Shown: one piece after another, positions 63,501 to 64,000 of the stretch | Layout: every line of letters starts with the position of its first letter | Position numbering within the stretch: the first letter of the stretch is position 1 | Assembly (NCBI RefSeq): GCF_026241895.1 | Contig: NZ_JAPJIV010000005.1 | Location: 186,001 to 250,000 of the forward strand | Direction of reading: 5' to 3' | Source of the DNA: Pseudomonas sp. RIT-562 | Lineage (GTDB): Bacteria; Pseudomonadota; Gammaproteobacteria; Pseudomonadales; Pseudomonadaceae | DNA: 64,000 nt | Translations under genes and position numbers: made by a program | The notes under the pieces: model-generated | What the model saw: only the letters and a program-made list of their open reading frames with translations | What the model was told of the DNA's origin: nothing | Database searches by the model: none

Positions 63501-64000
63501 TTAAAAAGGGTAGTGGTGACCACCTGGCTGCCAGGTCACCCAGTGTGCGCGAGTGAATTCATCGACGGCATAATGACCGTTGAAACGCCCGAGCCCGGAG
63601 TTCTTTTCACCTCCGAAGGGCGCGTTTGGCTGGTCATCGACGGTGATGTCGTTGATGTGCGTCATGCCGGCGACGATGCCACGAGCGAACTGCAACCCGC
63701 GCGCCATGTCTTGGGTGAATACCGCACTGGACAACCCATACTCGCTGGCATTCGCAAGTCGCAGGGCGTGCGCTTCATCGTCGGCTATGAGCATTGGTAA
63801 CAGTGGGCCAAATGTTTCATCTACCGCCAGGGCGTCATCGGCTTTTACGTTGCCGAAAACATGCGGTGGGAGCAACAGACCGTTGGCTGAAGCGCCGAAC
63901 AGTTTAGTCAGGCCAGCGCTGTGTGCCTGATCAATCTTGCGTAACAGGCCATTCAATTGCGATTGATTGACGACAGGCCCAATCACGGTGTCCGCATCAT
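63501..64000 (-). CDS. Aldehyde dehydrogenase, C-terminal part (runs off right edge)
   Basis: The last ~166 residues of an NAD(P)-dependent aldehyde dehydrogenase are present: [20 protein letters not shown] (the cofactor-contacting Glu-x-Phe-Gly-Pro), [35 protein letters not shown] and the tail [13 protein letters not shown]. The catalytic Cys and general-base Glu lie outside the window. The tail resembles vanillin/benzaldehyde/salicylaldehyde dehydrogenases. It would oxidise an aldehyde released by the oxygenase pathway (inference). Confidence 0.9.
   Translation of the reverse strand, partial: DADTVIGPVVNQSQLNGLLRKIDQAHSAGLTKLFGASANGLLLPPHVFGNVKADDALAVDETFGPLLPMLIADDEAHALRLANASEYGLSSAVFTQDMARGLQFARGIVAGMTHINDITVDDQPNAPFGGEKNSGLGRFNGHYAVDEFTRAHWVTWQPGGHHYPF

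Noticed and set aside
1..64000. CRISPR arrays, rRNA and tRNA genes
   Set aside because: No regularly spaced repeats and no rRNA or tRNA signatures were seen on reading the window.

Overview
The window looks like a chromosomal segment of a Pseudomonas species. The reasons are the GC-rich coding style, a cytochrome c-type nitric oxide reductase operon, and an almost complete transfer and maintenance backbone of a Pseudomonas PFGI-1/pKLC102-like integrative and conjugative element (ICE). No rRNA, tRNA or CRISPR array was seen.

Layout. (1) 1-1613: remains of two insertion sequences, an IS66 transposase with a missing catalytic segment and a frameshift, abutting the 3' part of an IS1182-type transposase. 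(2) 2245-10153: a nitric-oxide module, made of NnrS on the + strand and, on the - strand, cupin > 36-residue membrane peptide > norC (unusually with two haem domains) > norB > norQ > norD > a stand-alone succinate-dehydrogenase-type iron-sulfur subunit. Nitrite, nitrate and nitrous oxide reductases are absent, so NO detoxification fits better than full denitrification. (3) 10160-14390: decayed DNA with frameshifted small ICE genes (one ParC-like), a sugar O-acetyltransferase, and broken IS1182 and IS21 copies. (4) 14391-17427: cargo, namely a DUF2235 lipoprotein hydrolase and an orphan PD-(D/E)XK nuclease-like protein. (5) 18001-55419: the ICE backbone, nearly all on the - strand. It comprises MobH relaxase, ArdC, TraG-like, the PFL_4710/4711 pair, the VirB4-like ATPase, TraB/K/E/L-like proteins, pilin-like and RAQPRD proteins, the TraD coupling protein, transglycosylase and PilL, then RadC, STY4534-type protein, topoisomerase III, SSB, PFL_4669, replication protein, ParB, ParA and AlpA. 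Cargo sits at two positions: an XRE regulator, a small ORF and a zeta-like toxin/antitoxin pair (26.8-28.9 kb), and a membrane protein (36.7 kb). (6) 55535-63500+: a hypothetical protein, a chemoreceptor, and a probable catabolic cluster (outer-membrane MetA/SphA-type protein, two paralogous MpaB/DUF2236-like oxygenases, a PucR-type activator, an aldehyde dehydrogenase running off the right edge).

Most interesting signals. The two oxygenase paralogues share a 16-nt upstream motif in the same orientation; one copy is half of an inverted repeat beside the PucR-type regulator gene. Two copies of one structured RNA element occur in the ICE, upstream of the ArdC unit and of the STY4534/RadC unit; by context and structure they resemble the radC RNA motif. 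NorC is fused to a second cytochrome c domain, and an SdhB-like protein is encoded in the nor operon. Long palindromes and an iteron-like repeat cluster lie at the ICE replication gene. The orphan nuclease-like protein is a candidate uncharacterised defence gene.

How the genes work together. NorB/C reduce NO, NorQ/D activate the enzyme, and NnrS protects against NO. The ICE genes build a mating-pair channel, nick and pump DNA, counter restriction, and replicate and partition the excised form. No integrase is visible, so this copy may be immobile or its integrase may lie outside the window. The right-hand cluster probably senses, takes up and oxidises an unidentified hydrophobic or aromatic compound.
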